From contig NZ_JADBEJ010000002.1 of the NCBI RefSeq assembly GCF_014873915.1, positions 1 to 64,000 of the forward strand: a stretch of 64,000 nt of DNA, read 5' to 3'. The translations under genes and the position numbers were made by a program. The notes beneath the pieces are model-generated. The model was not told the origin of the DNA. It searched no databases and saw only the letters and a list, made by a program, of their open reading frames with translations. Shown here in pieces: positions 7,892-15,901 of the stretch (position 1 is its first letter; every line of letters begins with the position of its first letter). The DNA is from Amycolatopsis roodepoortensis. Its GTDB lineage: Bacteria > Actinomycetota > Actinomycetes > Mycobacteriales > Pseudonocardiaceae.

Positions 7892-9463
7892 TCAGGCCGC
7901 GTGCTGGCCGCGCGTACGGCGCTTGGGCTTGCGCGGGTCGATTCGCACCCGCTTCGGGTCGAACTGCCGTTTCCCGTTCTTGGCGGCAGGGTCCAGATAG
8001 AGGGTGTCGCCGCTGAGTGCGTCGGTAAGCATCGCGCGGCGTTCATCGAACTCGGCCGCGTCCCACTGCGCCGCCGCGTCCTCACGGCTCATCGCCTCGG
8101 TAGGACCGTCCGGGTTCCCGCCGGTCAGTTCGTCCCGCTCCGCTTCCAACCGCGCGCGTGTGGCCATCAGCGGTTCATTGGCCGCGTCATAGGCGTCCTC
8201 GGTCATCTTCCCCGCGCCGAGTTTCGCCGCGATCGACTTCAACAAGCGCTCACACTCACCGAGTTCCATGTGGATCTCGGCCAACCGTTCCGAGACACGC
8301 GCACGCGCGGCCCGGATCGCCGCCGCGTGCTTGGCGTCCGACAACCGCGAAATCACCAGCCCGCGCAATTCACGATCCACCCGCCGCATATCGGCGCCGA
8401 CCTTGCCGCACCCGCCCGAACTCTTCGAGCACCCGTACTGCCGTCGCCGCTCACCATCTGGGTAGTTCCCCGAATGCGGGCGCCCGCTCACACCTCGCCC
8501 ACATAACGGGCAGCGCAAGATCCCCGACCCCACGTAGACCCCGCTCGGATGCTGGCCCTGCGTCCGCCCCGCACACAACGCGCGCAGCTTGGTGAACGTC
8601 TCCGGTTTCACGATCGGCTCACCCGGCATCGTGCCCACCACCACGCCGTCATGCTCGATCAGACCAGCATTGATCGGCCTGAGCAGTACCTCCCCGACCT
8701 GGCGCGGCAGCCACCTCTTACCCGTGATCGTGAGCAGTCCCGCCGCGTTCCACTCATCCGCGATCGTGGATTGGAACACCCCCGCCAACACCGCATCCGT
8801 GGCGTCCCTCAACGCCCTGCGTTCGCGTTCCACCAACTCCGCCGGAACCGGCTTACGGGTGTCCTTCCCGTCCTCGTCAAGCCACTGTTCACGCGGCACC
8901 GTCCGGTCCAGACCGGGGAACCCGAACCGGCGCCCCTGGTGATGCGGGATACCGCGCTTGCGCAGCACCTCGAACCGCCGTGAGATCCGCTGAGACGCCT
9001 CATCGGAGTTGCGCTGATTGTGCGCGACCTCCTGCCGTAGCTGGTACCGGTCGTTGTAGTCGGTGAGGTCGTAGCGGCCGTGTGAGGACGCCACCGTGTA
9101 CGAGTCATAGCCCGTGCCCTCGATCAGCTTGAACAGGTCCTCAAGATCCTGCGACTGCCGCCAACCCCTGTCGGTGTTCCACAACACCACCCCATCCGAC
9201 GCCCGCGCCGCGACCCGTTTCATGATCCGTTCCCAGCCCGGACGATGCACCTTCGGGTTCCAGGCAGACAGCTTCGGGTCCGAGATCTCCTCACCCAGCA
9301 CGCCGCCCAACCGGTCGATCACATCCCGGTTGTCGGCGTGCTGGGTCTCGCACTTCTCCAGCTTCCCAGCCTGATTCCGCGACAGGCGCGCATACGAGTC
9401 CAACACCGGCTGACGCCCGCCCTGACCTGCACTAACCTGATGACTGAATCCCATGTGATCCAC
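7892..9463 (-). CDS. large serine site-specific recombinase (integrase)
   Basis: About 523 aa. The N-terminal resolvase-type catalytic domain has YARLS with the nucleophile near Ser28 and the DRGWRQSQDLEDL region near residue 100. A recombinase domain follows (IPHHQGRRFGFPG onward). The zinc ribbon is formed by CPLCG and two later Cys pairs (about residues 325-370), and a coiled-coil helix is rich in Arg/Glu (ARARVSERLAEIHMELGECE). Such enzymes integrate and excise phages and ICEs between short attP/attB sites. It is read toward the element's operon, with its 5' end facing the lipase gene, so the right attachment site should lie in 9464-9515. The start is GTG at 9463 or ATG at 9454; neither has a strong ribosome site. 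Confidence 0.92.
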   Translation of the reverse strand: MDHMGFSHQVSAGQGGRQPVLDSYARLSRNQAGKLEKCETQHADNRDVIDRLGGVLGEEISDPKLSAWNPKVHRPGWERIMKRVAARASDGVVLWNTDRGWRQSQDLEDLFKLIEGTGYDSYTVASSHGRYDLTDYNDRYQLRQEVAHNQRNSDEASQRISRRFEVLRKRGIPHHQGRRFGFPGLDRTVPREQWLDEDGKDTRKPVPAELVERERRALRDATDAVLAGVFQSTIADEWNAAGLLTITGKRWLPRQVGEVLLRPINAGLIEHDGVVVGTMPGEPIVKPETFTKLRALCAGRTQGQHPSGVYVGSGILRCPLCGRGVSGRPHSGNYPDGERRRQYGCSKSSGGCGKVGADMRRVDRELRGLVISRLSDAKHAAAIRAARARVSERLAEIHMELGECERLLKSIAAKLGAGKMTEDAYDAANEPLMATRARLEAERDELTGGNPDGPTEAMSREDAAAQWDAAEFDERRAMLTDALSGDTLYLDPAAKNGKRQFDPKRVRIDPRKPKRRTRGQHAA

Positions 9464-9515
9464 AGTAGGTACATAAGACAGGTTCAGCTAGAGCCGTCCT
9501 TACCACTCACGAGCC

Positions 9516-10742
9516 CTAGAACAGCCCGCAGTTCCCCACGGCCGGCAGCCCCGCGAAGCGTCCCTCAAGCCAAGCGAAAGCCTCCGGGAAGGCCCGGATC
9601 GCCCCGCCGACGTGCGTCGGGACCAGCGAAGTCGAGAACTGCACCTTCGCGCCCTTCGCACACCACGAGCGCGCCATTGTCCGCCCTTGCGCGTAGGGGA
9701 CGATGTCGTCGAGTGCACTGTGGACGACCAGCGTCGGCGCGCCCGGCTTCCGCGCTCCGATGAGCTGCTCGCCGACTCGCGTCTTGTACGGCTCTTCGCC
9801 GAGGTACGCGGTCAGCGGCCTGCCGTCCTTCGTCAGGTCCTTCGACTGCGTGAAGGCGTGTCCGAAGATCGCGTCCCCGGTGCACTCCTGCTTGACCTTC
9901 TCGAACGCTTCGACGCCCTTCGCGTTCAGCAGGGACGGGATGTTCAGCTCCGGGTACGCCGCGTCCATGCTGACCAGCGTGAATCCGAGGAACCCGAAGG
10001 CGTAGTGCCCGTCGATGTTCTTGCCGACCTCAGCCAGATCGGCCGGGACGGCGCCCGCGTACGAGCCCTTCAGCTTGAGCTCGGGCGCGTACGACGGCTG
10101 GAGTTCGGCGGCCGACGCCGACGCCCCGCCGCCTTGCGAGTAGCCCGCGGTCGCGACCGGGCCGTTGTCCGGCAGGTTCGCTTCGGGCAGGCGCTGCGCC
10201 GCGCGGATCGAGTCGAGGACGGCGTTGCCCTCGGCGACGCGGTTGACGTACGTGTGGACGCCCGGGGTGCCGAGGCCCTCGTAGTCGGTGACGACGACGC
10301 CGTAGCCGCGAAGCAGCAGCCCGGCGATGAAGGGCCCTTCGTACTCCATGCCCGCCGCGAGGGCTTTCGACGGCGCGCACTGGTCGCCGACACCCTGCGT
10401 CCCGGCCGCGTAGCCGATGACCGGCCGTTCGCCCGCGCCGGTCCACGCCTTCTTCGGGGTGAGGACGGTGCCGGTCACGGCGTTGGCCTTGCCGTGGGTG
10501 TCGGTGCTGCGGTACATGATCCGCCGCACGTCGGCGTCGGCCTTGATGAGTTTCACGGGATCGACGTAGAAGGTGGACGGTTCGTGCCGGATGATGTCGC
10601 CGGGAGCACCCGCGGGCAGTGGCGACGGGGGATCGTAGAAGGACGGGGCGGCCGTGGCCTGCGGTGCCCCGAAGGTCAGCAGGGCCGCGATGGTGGCCGC
10701 TGAGACGGCGGCGGACACTCCGCGCCGGGATCCTGGACGCAT
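9516..10742 (-). CDS. secreted lipase (secretory lipase / LIP family)
   Basis: 408 aa from the ATG at 10742. An Arg-containing signal peptide with hydrophobic core (VSAATIAALLTFGAPQATA) is followed by an alpha/beta-hydrolase. The nucleophile elbow is GYSQGG (Ser about 202), the acid is in VVHSALDDIVPY, and the histidine is in LVPTHVGGA. Cys residues in DQCAPS, QECTG, RSWCAKG and GNCGLF suggest disulfides, as in secreted enzymes. It should hydrolyse acylglycerols or esters outside the cell. It is divergent from the TetR gene at 10814, and a perfect 22-bp palindrome lies between them, so repression by that TetR is likely. The longer upstream frame lacks a signal and crosses the operator, so the internal ATG was chosen. 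Confidence 0.88.
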   Translation of the reverse strand: MRPGSRRGVSAAVSAATIAALLTFGAPQATAAPSFYDPPSPLPAGAPGDIIRHEPSTFYVDPVKLIKADADVRRIMYRSTDTHGKANAVTGTVLTPKKAWTGAGERPVIGYAAGTQGVGDQCAPSKALAAGMEYEGPFIAGLLLRGYGVVVTDYEGLGTPGVHTYVNRVAEGNAVLDSIRAAQRLPEANLPDNGPVATAGYSQGGGASASAAELQPSYAPELKLKGSYAGAVPADLAEVGKNIDGHYAFGFLGFTLVSMDAAYPELNIPSLLNAKGVEAFEKVKQECTGDAIFGHAFTQSKDLTKDGRPLTAYLGEEPYKTRVGEQLIGARKPGAPTLVVHSALDDIVPYAQGRTMARSWCAKGAKVQFSTSLVPTHVGGAIRAFPEAFAWLEGRFAGLPAVGNCGLF

Positions 10743-10767
10743 GCTTGCTCCTCGTTGAGCACGAACA

Positions 10768-10789
10768 TTTTCGACAGACGTGTCGAAAA
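10768..10789. promoter_or_regulatory. perfect 22-bp palindrome, probable TetR operator
   Basis: TTTTCGACA (10768-10776), spacer GACG, TGTCGAAAA (10781-10789). It sits 26 bases upstream of the lipase start and 25 bases upstream of the TetR start, where it can control both divergent promoters. The binding assignment is inferred from the position; the symmetry is exact. Confidence 0.75.
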
Positions 10790-10813
10790 AGAGAGTCAGT
10801 GAGGTGGCGCACA

Positions 10814-11458
10814 ATGTCAAGCCCGGCGCCGCGAGGGAGACCCCGCAAACTCCCGATCGGCGAGCAGCGCGCGCGGGTGCTGAGTTCGGCCGCCGGCGTC
10901 TTCGCGGTGCACGGCGCGCAGGCCGCGACGATCGAGCAGATCGCCCGGCGCGCGGGGGTCTCCCGCCAGGCCGTCTACGAGCAGTTCGGCGATCGCACGA
11001 CGTTGTTCACGCAGGTCGTCGCGGATATCGAGGAACGGGCCTTCGAGGCGATCGGCGCGCCCGCCCTGGATCTCTCGCAGCCCGAACTGCGGTCCTGGGC
11101 GCGCGCCAACTACGCCAACATGTTCGCCTTCGTCGCGGCGAATCCCGACGCCTTCCCGGTCCTGCGCGAGGCGGAGCGCATGGGCGACCCGGCCCTCACC
11201 CGCCTTCGCGAACGGCTCGCGGGCGTCTACACCGAGGCGAGCAGGCAACGCTGGGCGCGCCACGGGGTCGACTCCGGGCGCGCGGACAAGGCCCTGGTCA
11301 CGTTGTTCTTCGCGATGACCGAGGCGCTCGTCCAGGCGAGCTGGGACGGTGAGCCGCCCGACGCGGACGCGCTCATCGACCTGCTCACCGAATTCACCGT
11401 CGGCGGCGTCGTCCGGCTTCGGACCGCGGCCGCCGACGTGATGGAAAGACTGCGCTAA
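10814..11458 (+). CDS. TetR/AcrR family transcriptional regulator
   Basis: 214 aa. The N-terminal TetR HTH covers residues about 15-60 (VLSSAAGVFAVHGAQAATIE, IARRAGVSRQAVYEQFGDRT). The C-terminal ligand domain is helical (residues 75-205). It probably represses itself and the divergent secreted lipase through the 22-bp palindrome between them; a fatty acid or lipolysis product is a guess for the inducer. The start at 10814 gives the standard family length. Its stop codon overlaps that of the convergent GGDEF gene by two bases. Confidence 0.9.
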   Translation: MSSPAPRGRPRKLPIGEQRARVLSSAAGVFAVHGAQAATIEQIARRAGVSRQAVYEQFGDRTTLFTQVVADIEERAFEAIGAPALDLSQPELRSWARANYANMFAFVAANPDAFPVLREAERMGDPALTRLRERLAGVYTEASRQRWARHGVDSGRADKALVTLFFAMTEALVQASWDGEPPDADALIDLLTEFTVGGVVRLRTAAADVMERLR

Positions 11459-12789
11459 GCGGCGACGGGCTCCAGCGCTTCTTCGGTGACCGAAGCCAGG
11501 TCCGGTGACGAGACGACGCGGTTGCGGCCGTTGCGTTTGGCCGCGTAGACCGACGCGTCGGCCGAGGCCATGACCTCGTCGATGGTCCGGCCGTCCAGCG
11601 GGTACGTCGCGACGCCGACCGACGCCGTCCGCTGTTCGATGACCACGGGGTTGCCCTCGTTGTCCTGGGTCCTGATGACCATCTCGCTGATCCGCTGCCG
11701 GATACGCTCGGCGACCGCGACGGATTCGTGCTTCGACGACGAGGTCAGGAGCACGACGAACTCCTCGCCGCCGAACCGCCCGGCGAGGTCCTGCGTCCGC
11801 GTCTCGGCCTTCACCAGCGCCGCGACGCCCTTGAGCACGTCGTCGCCCGCGAGGTGGCCGTACGTGTCGTTGATGCTCTTGAAGTGGTCGAGGTCGATCA
11901 TCAGCGCGCCGAACTGGCCGTTCTCGCGCTCGGCGCGGGCGACCTCGCGGACGGCGCCCTGCTGCCAGGTCGTGGCGTTGAGCAGCTGGGTCTTCTGGTC
12001 GGTGGTCGCGAGCTCTTCCAGCTGCTTGATCAGCACCGAGCGCTGCAGCAGGTACAGCGGCAGGAAGACGAGCAGCACCAGCACCGGCTGATGCGGCAGG
12101 ACGGCGAGCACGAGCGCGCCGATGCAGACCGTCGAGGCCTCGAGGATGTTGTCGTCCCAGGAGCCGAGGAGCGTCTGGACGGTCGCCTTCTTGGGCGCCG
12201 CGAAGTACAGGCCGGTGCCGGTGAAGACGGCGTTCATCAGGAAGAAGACGAGGCTCGCGGCGCAGATCGACGTGACCGACGCCGTGTCCGCGCCGACGAC
12301 CTGGACGGCCGCCCAGGCGGCGAACGCGGTCAGCGTCATGGATGTGGCGTTCGCCACAGTTCGGTGGGGATTGACCGTGTGAAGGCCTGCCCAGCTGCGG
12401 TATCCGAGGTGAAGATAGATCACGGTCACGAGAAGCGCGGTCAACTGCGGCGGAAGTAGAATCGCGCCGGGCAGGACCCAGACCGAGGTCATGTTGATAT
12501 GCGGGGTGACGCTCATGCTGCGGCGCTGGCGCTCGATCCGGCGGGTCGCCTCGGTGTGCGCGATGGCGAGCCCGGCGAGCAGGAAACACAGCAGGACCTG
12601 CGAAGACGTGATGGCGATGGATGCGGCGAAGACCCCCGTCAGTGCCAGCATCGTCGCGACGGACAGCCCGGTGTAGGCGATCCAGTGCTTAGGCCGCTTC
12701 CACAGCTCCCACGCGCCTACCGTGAGAGCCGAACGATGTCCAGCACGTTCCTCCGATGTGATCATCTTTCCCCCTGACTCTTGCGTCAT
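11455..12789 (-). CDS. membrane diguanylate cyclase (GGDEF domain)
   Basis: 444 aa. Residues about 35-250 contain six or more hydrophobic segments (such as HWIAYTGLSVATMLALTGVF and VLVLLVFLPLYLLQRSVLI), a seven-transmembrane-like sensor region. The GGDEF domain occupies about 262-425 with an intact GGEEF at 340-344. An inhibitory RxxD site (R331-D334) lies exactly five residues ahead of it, so product feedback is likely. The enzyme should make c-di-GMP, which controls development in actinomycetes. No EAL domain is present. It lies tail to tail with the TetR gene. An alternative start at Met9 is possible. Confidence 0.92.
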   Translation of the reverse strand: MTQESGGKMITSEERAGHRSALTVGAWELWKRPKHWIAYTGLSVATMLALTGVFAASIAITSSQVLLCFLLAGLAIAHTEATRRIERQRRSMSVTPHINMTSVWVLPGAILLPPQLTALLVTVIYLHLGYRSWAGLHTVNPHRTVANATSMTLTAFAAWAAVQVVGADTASVTSICAASLVFFLMNAVFTGTGLYFAAPKKATVQTLLGSWDDNILEASTVCIGALVLAVLPHQPVLVLLVFLPLYLLQRSVLIKQLEELATTDQKTQLLNATTWQQGAVREVARAERENGQFGALMIDLDHFKSINDTYGHLAGDDVLKGVAALVKAETRTQDLAGRFGGEEFVVLLTSSSKHESVAVAERIRQRISEMVIRTQDNEGNPVVIEQRTASVGVATYPLDGRTIDEVMASADASVYAAKRNGRNRVVSSPDLASVTEEALEPVAA

Positions 12790-12967
12790 TCTCCGAAACC
12801 CCCTACTTACGGACAGCTTCTACCGACTTGCGGGCTGTCGACAAGCTCCCTAGGTGTGTACTTTTCTCTGAGAGGTCGAGGGAAAGGTGCCAGCGATGGC
12901 CGGTAGGGATCAGTGAACTGGGGCGCGCGCCAGACGTCCGCGCGATCGGGCCGGCGCGTGGAACACC

Positions 12968-14221
12968 TCAATGTTCTGCGCGCGCGGCGTCCTTTTCCTG
13001 CCACCGTTCCGGGTCGCGGCTGAGGGTCCGGAACCAGCTCAACGCGAGCGGGACGGTCAGCACCAATCCCGCAAGCCCGAAGACGCCGACGGTCGACTGA
13101 GGGCCGACCTGATCCGCCAGGATGCCGCCGATCAGGGGACTCACGCCCATCGTCGTGGTCAGTCCGGTGTTCGACAGCCCCATCACCTGTGCCCGGCTCT
13201 CGTCCGGCACGGCCAGCGTCAGCGACGCGGTCGCCTGCATCAGCGCCACCGTGCCGAAGGCGCCGCAGAGCACGAACAGCGCGATCGACGCCCACGGCCC
13301 CGGCTGCAGGAAGCACAGCAGCAGCGGGATCGCCGTCAGCGCGGAAAGCGGCCCGATCAGTTTCGGTCTGACGTGCGCCGGCACCCAGCGCGAATAGATG
13401 AACGCGCCGATCACGCTGCCGATCGGGTCGGCGGCCAGCAGCAGGCCGATGACCTCGGGGCCGCCGCCGGACGAGGCGACGTACGGCGCCGCGATGCCTT
13501 CGTAGACCGGCAGCAGGCCCATCAGCCAGGTGAACAGCAGCAGTGAGCGCAGCCCTGAGCTGGCGAAGACGATCTTCCCGCCCGAACCGATCGACGCGAA
13601 GAACGACTTGCGTTTCTCGCCGGTCGCCGCGGCCGGCCGCGACTTCAGCCCGAACCGGACGAACAGCGCCGAGATCACGAAGGTGACGGCGTCCAGCGCG
13701 AGGGCGATATGGGGTTCGAGCGCGGTCAGCAGGAGACCGCCGCCGGCGAATCCGGCCAGCTGTGCCGATTGGACGGTCATGCTGCGGATCGCCATGCCGA
13801 CGACGAACCGGTCGCCTTCGAGGATCTGCGGCAGCAGGGCCAGCTGGGCCGCCTTGAACGGCGGATTCAGCAGCGAGACCGCGCCGACGAGGACGCACAG
13901 GACCCAGAACGGCATCACCGGGATCGCGACCAGCGCGATCAGCAGTGCCCGTAACAGGTCGACGACCACCATCACGGTCCGCCGGGGGAACCGGTCCGCG
14001 AAGCCGGTGAGGAAGATGCCGCCGAGCAGCGAGGGGGCGTAGGTCAGCGCGTAGGTGAGACCGGTCAGGGTCGCGGAGCGGGTTTCGGTGAAGACGAGGA
14101 CGGAGAGGGCGACCCTGGCGAGCTGATCACCGAAGATCGAGAACAGCTCGGCGAACCAGAGCGAACGGAACTCGGCTACACCGAACACCTCTCGGTAAGT
14201 GACCCGTCCGGCCGAAGCCAT
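12968..14221 (-). CDS. MFS transporter, multidrug/macrolide-efflux type
   Basis: 417 aa from the ATG at 14221; the longer frame adds 27 residues without a better start. Twelve hydrophobic segments are seen, with the MFS loop motif GFADRFPRRTVMV between helices 2 and 3 and a second-half equivalent at IYSRWVPAHVRPK. The sequence style (FGVAEFRSLWFAELFSIFGD at the N-terminus) is that of the MFS_3-like exporters. The substrate is unknown. A 9-bp-arm palindrome upstream (14256-14284) is a candidate operator. The 178-base gap to the diguanylate cyclase gene shows nothing else that I can name. Confidence 0.85.
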   Translation of the reverse strand: MASAGRVTYREVFGVAEFRSLWFAELFSIFGDQLARVALSVLVFTETRSATLTGLTYALTYAPSLLGGIFLTGFADRFPRRTVMVVVDLLRALLIALVAIPVMPFWVLCVLVGAVSLLNPPFKAAQLALLPQILEGDRFVVGMAIRSMTVQSAQLAGFAGGGLLLTALEPHIALALDAVTFVISALFVRFGLKSRPAAATGEKRKSFFASIGSGGKIVFASSGLRSLLLFTWLMGLLPVYEGIAAPYVASSGGGPEVIGLLLAADPIGSVIGAFIYSRWVPAHVRPKLIGPLSALTAIPLLLCFLQPGPWASIALFVLCGAFGTVALMQATASLTLAVPDESRAQVMGLSNTGLTTTMGVSPLIGGILADQVGPQSTVGVFGLAGLVLTVPLALSWFRTLSRDPERWQEKDAARAEH

Positions 14222-14255
14222 GCTGCCCCCAATAGGGTCCTTATTACGCGACAAA

Positions 14256-14284
14256 CTCGTGACCGAGAGTAACGCGGTCACGAG
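14256..14284. promoter_or_regulatory. palindrome upstream of MFS gene
   Basis: CTCGTGACC (14256-14264), 11-base spacer, GGTCACGAG (14276-14284), all matching. It lies 35 bases upstream of the MFS start on its promoter side. A repressor site is plausible but no adjacent regulator gene is seen. The surrounding gap (14222-14656, 435 bases) otherwise holds only the hairpin at 14617. Confidence 0.45.
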
Positions 14285-14616
14285 CTCGTCACGAAGCGTC
14301 ATTCGTTCACGTAAGTGTCTCCTGACTGTTGGTGATTGGCTAGGTTCTTTCGCCGGGTTTCTGGAGTTGGAGATCTTTTTCGTGGATGAACGACCGGTCG
14401 CGAAGATGTCCCGGTGGCCGGTCCCTCGGCTCGGACCTGCGGCTTTCGGTGTTTTTGGGGTTTTCGCCGGGAAAACCCGCGCAACGACGCGTCACCCGGC
14501 CCGGGGATACGACGCGCCGTGCGTCCTCCGGGGCGGCAGTGTTCGCAGGGTGCGCGAACGCCTTTCGACTCCGCTCCGCGACCGTGAGGTCCAGCGGGCG
14601 GCATCGACGCGGTCCG

Positions 14617-14644
14617 CCGAATGGCTGACCGATACGCCATTCGG
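14617..14644 (-). terminator. hairpin downstream of flavin monooxygenase gene
   Basis: CCGAATGGC (14617-14625), 10-base loop, GCCATTCGG (14636-14644), starting 13 bases after the stop of the minus-strand monooxygenase gene. No T-run follows, as is usual for actinomycete terminators. The same symmetry could bind a protein. Confidence 0.5.
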
Positions 14645-14656
14645 TGGAGTGACGGC

Positions 14657-15778
14657 TCAGCCGTCGACCGCGAGCACTTCGCGGGCCGAAGCCGCGTCCC
14701 GTTTGGCGACCTCTTCGCGCACGATCGGAATGACGTGGCGGCCGAAGTCGATGGTGTCGCCGAGCATGTCGTAGCCGCGCGCGGAGAGGATGTCGACGCC
14801 GAGGTCGTAGTAGTCGAGCAAGGCCTGCGCGACGGTTTCGGGCGTGCCGACCAGCGCGTTGGAGTTTCCGGCGCCGCCGGTCGCGGCCGCCGTGGGGGTC
14901 CACAGTGCCCGGTCGAACCGTTCCCCTTCGGCGGCGACCGCGAGGAGCCGCTGCGAGCCGGTGTTCTCCGGGATCGTGAGCGAATGCCGCCGGGTCAGCT
15001 GCTTGCCCCCGCTCGTCCGCTTCTTGATGGCGTCGACCGTGCGATAGGCCTTCTCCCAGGCGAGTTCCTCGGTCGGCGCGATGATCGGGCGGAAGGCGAC
15101 CTGGATCCGCGGTACGTCGGTCCGCCCGGCGGCCTTCGCCGCGGCCTTGACGGACTCGATCTGCTCGGCCGTCTGCGCGAGAGGCTCGCCCCACAGGCAG
15201 AAGATGTCCGCTTCGGCCCCGCCCGCCGCGTACGCCGCCGGCGACGAGCCGCCGAACGAGACTCCTGGGCGCGGCTGCTGCACAGGGCGGACGTCGAGGA
15301 CGAAGTCGGCGAAGCGGTAATGCTCGCCTTCGTGGTCGAAGGGCTCTTCGGACGTCCAGGCCCGCTTCACGATCTGGATGTATTCGCGCGTGCGTGAGTA
15401 GCGCTCGTCCTTGGTGAGATAGTCGCCTTCGCGCTGCTGTTCATGGTCGCTGCCGCCGGTGATGAAGTGGACCGTGAGCCTTCCGTCGGAAAGCTGGTCC
15501 AGCGTGGCGAACGTCTTCGCCGCGAAGGTCGGGTACGAGACGTTCGGCCGGTGCGCCAGCAGGATCTGGAGCTTGTCGAGCTTCGACGCGACGTACGCGG
15601 CCGCCTGCGCCGGATCCGGTCCGCTGGAGCCGTACGCGAACAGCACCCGGTCCCAGCCGAAGTCCTCGTGCGCCCGCGCGAGGCGCAGCGTGTAGTCCTT
15701 GTCGAAGACGCCGCCCGATCGTGGATGCGTCTCCGAACCGTCGTTGGTGCCTCCGATACCCAGGAATTCGACCGGCAT
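14657..15778 (-). CDS. LLM-class flavin-dependent monooxygenase (alkanesulfonate monooxygenase-like)
   Basis: 373 aa from the ATG at 15778. Bacterial luciferase-like TIM barrel of the SsuD type. Signature segments are YTLRLARAHEDFGWDRVLFA, ILLAHRPNVSYPTFAAKTFA, DGRLTVHFITGGSDHEQQRE, the FMN/substrate loop DYLTKDERYSRTREY and SFGGSSPAAYAAG. The enzyme probably uses reduced FMN and oxygen to oxidise a small, perhaps sulfonated, substrate. No reductase or sulfonate transporter lies next to it, so the substrate cannot be fixed. It is divergent from the FAD/NAD(P)-binding protein gene across a 123-base gap. The longer open frame upstream covers that promoter region and was not used. Confidence 0.85.
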   Translation of the reverse strand: MPVEFLGIGGTNDGSETHPRSGGVFDKDYTLRLARAHEDFGWDRVLFAYGSSGPDPAQAAAYVASKLDKLQILLAHRPNVSYPTFAAKTFATLDQLSDGRLTVHFITGGSDHEQQREGDYLTKDERYSRTREYIQIVKRAWTSEEPFDHEGEHYRFADFVLDVRPVQQPRPGVSFGGSSPAAYAAGGAEADIFCLWGEPLAQTAEQIESVKAAAKAAGRTDVPRIQVAFRPIIAPTEELAWEKAYRTVDAIKKRTSGGKQLTRRHSLTIPENTGSQRLLAVAAEGERFDRALWTPTAAATGGAGNSNALVGTPETVAQALLDYYDLGVDILSARGYDMLGDTIDFGRHVIPIVREEVAKRDAASAREVLAVDG

Positions 15779-15901
15779 CGCGCGTTCCTCTCGTCCGTGT
15801 CCCCCTGCTCGACGAGTACGCGCCGGTTCTCCGCCGTGGCAACGGGTTCCGCTCCTTGAGAACCCGCACACCGCCCGGAATCCCGGCGTAGCTTCGGCTT
15901 C

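Larger units (their letters stand above)
2870..9515. mobile_element. integrated element with conjugation-type ATPase and serine integrase
   Basis: The block from about 2.9 to 9.5 kb holds a transfer-type ATPase with its membrane partner, a replication-relaxation protein, small element-typical proteins and a large serine recombinase at one edge. This is the layout of an actinobacterial integrative element. Missing are a recognisable relaxase, replication initiator and recombination directionality factor, so it may be a mobilisable element or a remnant. The right end is well placed between the recombinase start and the lipase stop. The left end is a guess from composition and could lie outside the window. 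Confidence 0.6.

Noticed and set aside
9464..9530. Direct repeat marking the attachment site of the element
   Set aside because: Only AGAACAGC (8 bases) is shared with the region near 3337, which is expected by chance and lies inside a gene.
9516..10820. Longer lipase start at 10820
   Set aside because: It would translate through the operator palindrome and place 26 non-signal residues ahead of the signal peptide; the ATG at 10742 is consistent with secretion.
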